Source of the DNA: a virus | Direction: 5' to 3' (one strand) | IMG/VR virus record: IMGVR_UViG_3300017771_000005 | Location: 1 to 63,394 of that record | Length of the DNA: 63,394 nucleotides | Shown: positions 62,573 through 63,394 of the stretch, one piece after another | How positions within the stretch are numbered: the stretch's first letter is position 1 | Layout of the letters: each line of letters opens with the position of its first letter | The notes under the pieces: model-generated | What the model saw: the letters and a program-made list of their open reading frames with translations, nothing else | The model's database searches: none | Told to the model about the DNA's origin: nothing | Translations under genes and position numbers: made by a program

Positions 62573-62594
62573 TGACAGTTCTATGATTGGCAGG
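62571..62594. repeat. 24-bp palindromic element, copy 4
   Basis: TGTGACAGTT, 7 nt and TGGCAGGA in this orientation: the left arm and the AGTT core match the family, the right arm is degenerate. It covers the stop codon of the 62581-62859 gene and abuts its terminator. Confidence 0.65.
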
Positions 62595-62859
62595 AGATCG
62601 GAAGCACCTTAAAGATAAAGGCAGCAACGCGATCACGCTTACGAATCTGCTGGATCTCCCATAGGTTACGCTTGCCAGTCTTCTTATGCTTTGACGCATG
62701 TAGAATTTGCTCCCTCTCCATATCTGCCATTAAGGCATGAATGGTTCCCTTGTGTCTCTGAGGATCCATACCCATCATCTTTACGATTTCAGAGCAGGTT
62801 GCTGGACCCTTATTGATTAGGGTGGATCGGATTGAAGCACGAATGATCGAAGAAATCAT
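62581..62859 (-). CDS. Probable winged-helix DNA-binding protein
   Basis: This 92-aa protein has a helix-turn-helix-like layout: SIIRASIRSTLINKGPATCS, EIVKMMGMDPQRHKGTIHAL (recognition helix candidate) and a beta-hairpin HASKHKKTGKRNLWEI. It is basic. A transcriptional regulator is the simplest reading, and the palindromic elements nearby are possible targets. That link is speculative. Confidence 0.7.
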   Translation of the reverse strand: MISSIIRASIRSTLINKGPATCSEIVKMMGMDPQRHKGTIHALMADMEREQILHASKHKKTGKRNLWEIQQIRKRDRVAAFIFKVLPISCQS

Positions 62860-62908
62860 GATTTCTATTGGTTGTGGAGGGTTGTCCCCCGTTTCCTAAT
62901 GATACACC

Positions 62909-63049
62909 CTAGGATGCAGGTTGACCAATCTCTTCAGATTGATTTAACCATTCAAACATCGCTTCTAGGGTTGCATCATCCAGGTCTATCTTACCATGGG
63001 TGTCAAGTTCTTCAATCTGTTGCTTGGTTAGGAAGAGATCGCGGAGCAT
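62909..63049 (-). CDS. Small acidic protein (46 aa)
   Basis: Minus-strand reading from ATG 63049 gives 46 residues starting MLRDLFLTKQQIEELDTHGK and ending SEEIGQPAS, then TAG. A GTG six codons earlier (63067) is an alternative start. It is acidic and helical with phage-like composition and fills the gap between two accepted genes. No family is known to me. Confidence 0.6.
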   Translation of the reverse strand: MLRDLFLTKQQIEELDTHGKIDLDDATLEAMFEWLNQSEEIGQPAS

Positions 63050-63088
63050 GTCAGAGGTGTTCGGCACTCATTAACAATACATCAGAAA

Positions 63089-63105
63089 GGGGGGATTCTC
63101 CCCCC
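63089..63105 (-). terminator. Weak terminator after 63133 gene
   Basis: GGGGGG/CCCCCC with a 5-nt loop is followed on the minus strand by TTTCT. It lies 3 nt beyond palindrome copy 5. Confidence 0.55.
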
Positions 63106-63107
63106 AG

Positions 63108-63131
63108 TGTGCCACTTCCTAAACTGTCACA
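63108..63131. repeat. 24-bp palindromic element, copy 5
   Basis: Arms TGTGCCA and TGTCACA enclose 10 nt ending in AAC, 2 nt after the stop of the 63133-63363 gene and next to a G6/C6 hairpin. Confidence 0.75.
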
Positions 63132-63132
63132 A

Positions 63133-63363
63133 TCACGCTTGTGCTTCGGTGATAACACCTTCACGCTGCCATGCAATGAACTGCTTACCAACAGACTCAG
63201 CAGAGTCTAGGGTGATCAGTTGATCTTCAGAGAGAGTGGTTGCGAAGTCGTAGACTTTCTCAGGGGAGGACTGGTAGGAAACCTTTAGATCTCCAGGAGA
63301 TACCATCTCAACTTTGTTGAGCATGGATGATTGCTCTTGATCGAAAATGCGGATAAATGCCAT
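63133..63363 (-). CDS. Small KTSC-like protein
   Basis: This 76-aa protein has the pattern VEMVSPGDLKVSYQ...VYDFATT...SAESVGKQF, which resembles the small KTSC-type fold ('LxVxY...VYxF...ESxGxxF'). The match is loose. It starts MAFIRIFDQEQSSM and has its own 3' palindrome and hairpin. A further gene probably lies beyond the window edge. Confidence 0.65.
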   Translation of the reverse strand: MAFIRIFDQEQSSMLNKVEMVSPGDLKVSYQSSPEKVYDFATTLSEDQLITLDSAESVGKQFIAWQREGVITEAQA

Positions 63364-63394
63364 AATGAAAAATGAATTCGACTTGTTTAATATA

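Noticed and set aside
62872-63210. Plus-strand ORF of 112 codons
   Set aside because: It is antisense to two minus-strand genes with better sequence character, and crosses palindrome copy 5 and the G6/C6 hairpin.
1-63394. tRNA genes, integrase, attachment sites or insertion sequences
   Set aside because: I looked for cloverleaf-like arms, terminal inverted repeats and recombinase motifs and saw none that I could defend by eye.

Overview
The window looks like part of the genome of a T4-like marine cyanomyovirus (tailed phage of Synechococcus or Prochlorococcus). It carries an almost complete T4-type virion gene block (gp25, 6, 7-like, 8, DUF4815 baseplate protein, 13, 14, 15, 16, 17, 18, 19, 20, 21, 22, 23), the T4 recombination and late-transcription genes (uvsY, uvsW, gp55, gp47, gp46), and genes typical of cyanophages (CobS/CobT-like pair, DUF3110, DUF3310, collagen-like fibre, small basic proteins). 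All genes I accept are on the minus strand, so transcription runs from high to low coordinates. I see no tRNA, rRNA, CRISPR array, integrase or IS element.

Layout, read in the direction of transcription. (a) 63.4-59.0 kb: small accessory genes, mostly of unknown function, many ending in a G/C-run hairpin. They are interspersed with copies of a 24-bp palindrome and include a 0.9-kb non-coding stretch (60.87-61.77 kb) with an iteron-like repeat field and a perfect 11-bp inverted repeat. (b) 59.0-54.5 kb: a GT-A-like glycosyltransferase, a 47-residue basic protein with a strong terminator, and a three-gene overlapping cluster: a CPYA-motif protein and two tandem amidinotransferase-family paralogs. 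(c) 54.5-29.1 kb: baseplate and neck genes, including three very large proteins (2604, 1359 and 2424 aa) that share recurrent beta-type sequence modules. (d) 29.1-24.8 kb: a collagen-like fibre with a fused cupredoxin-like domain, a subtilase and a GxGY-repeat protein. (e) 24.8-11.1 kb: tail completion, terminase, sheath, tube, portal, scaffold, protease and major capsid genes, ending at a UUCG-loop terminator. (f) 11.05-3.7 kb: an HNH endonuclease, a tube-like protein, UvsY, UvsW, an unknown protein, the late sigma factor, and the Mre11/Rad50-type nuclease with an embedded DUF3110 gene. (g) 3.9-0 kb: a small basic protein, the VWA/zincin plus AAA+ pair usually annotated CobT/CobS, and a DUF3310 gene cut by the window edge.

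The genes form a coherent late programme. gp55 sits behind a sigma-70-like promoter, while many virion genes have an (N)ATAAATA or CTAAATA box 13-41 nt before the start. gp46/47, UvsW and UvsY serve recombination-dependent replication that feeds the gp16/gp17 packaging motor. gp20-23 with a small core-like protein build the prohead. gp13/14/15/18/19 and the wedge proteins build the neck, tail and baseplate. Many genes overlap as ATGA, TAATG or TGATG, which suggests translational coupling. Five genes were recovered by direct reading: a partial CDS at 1-414 and complete small CDSs at 14760-14939, 57754-57897, 62909-63049 and (uncertain) 59047-59184.
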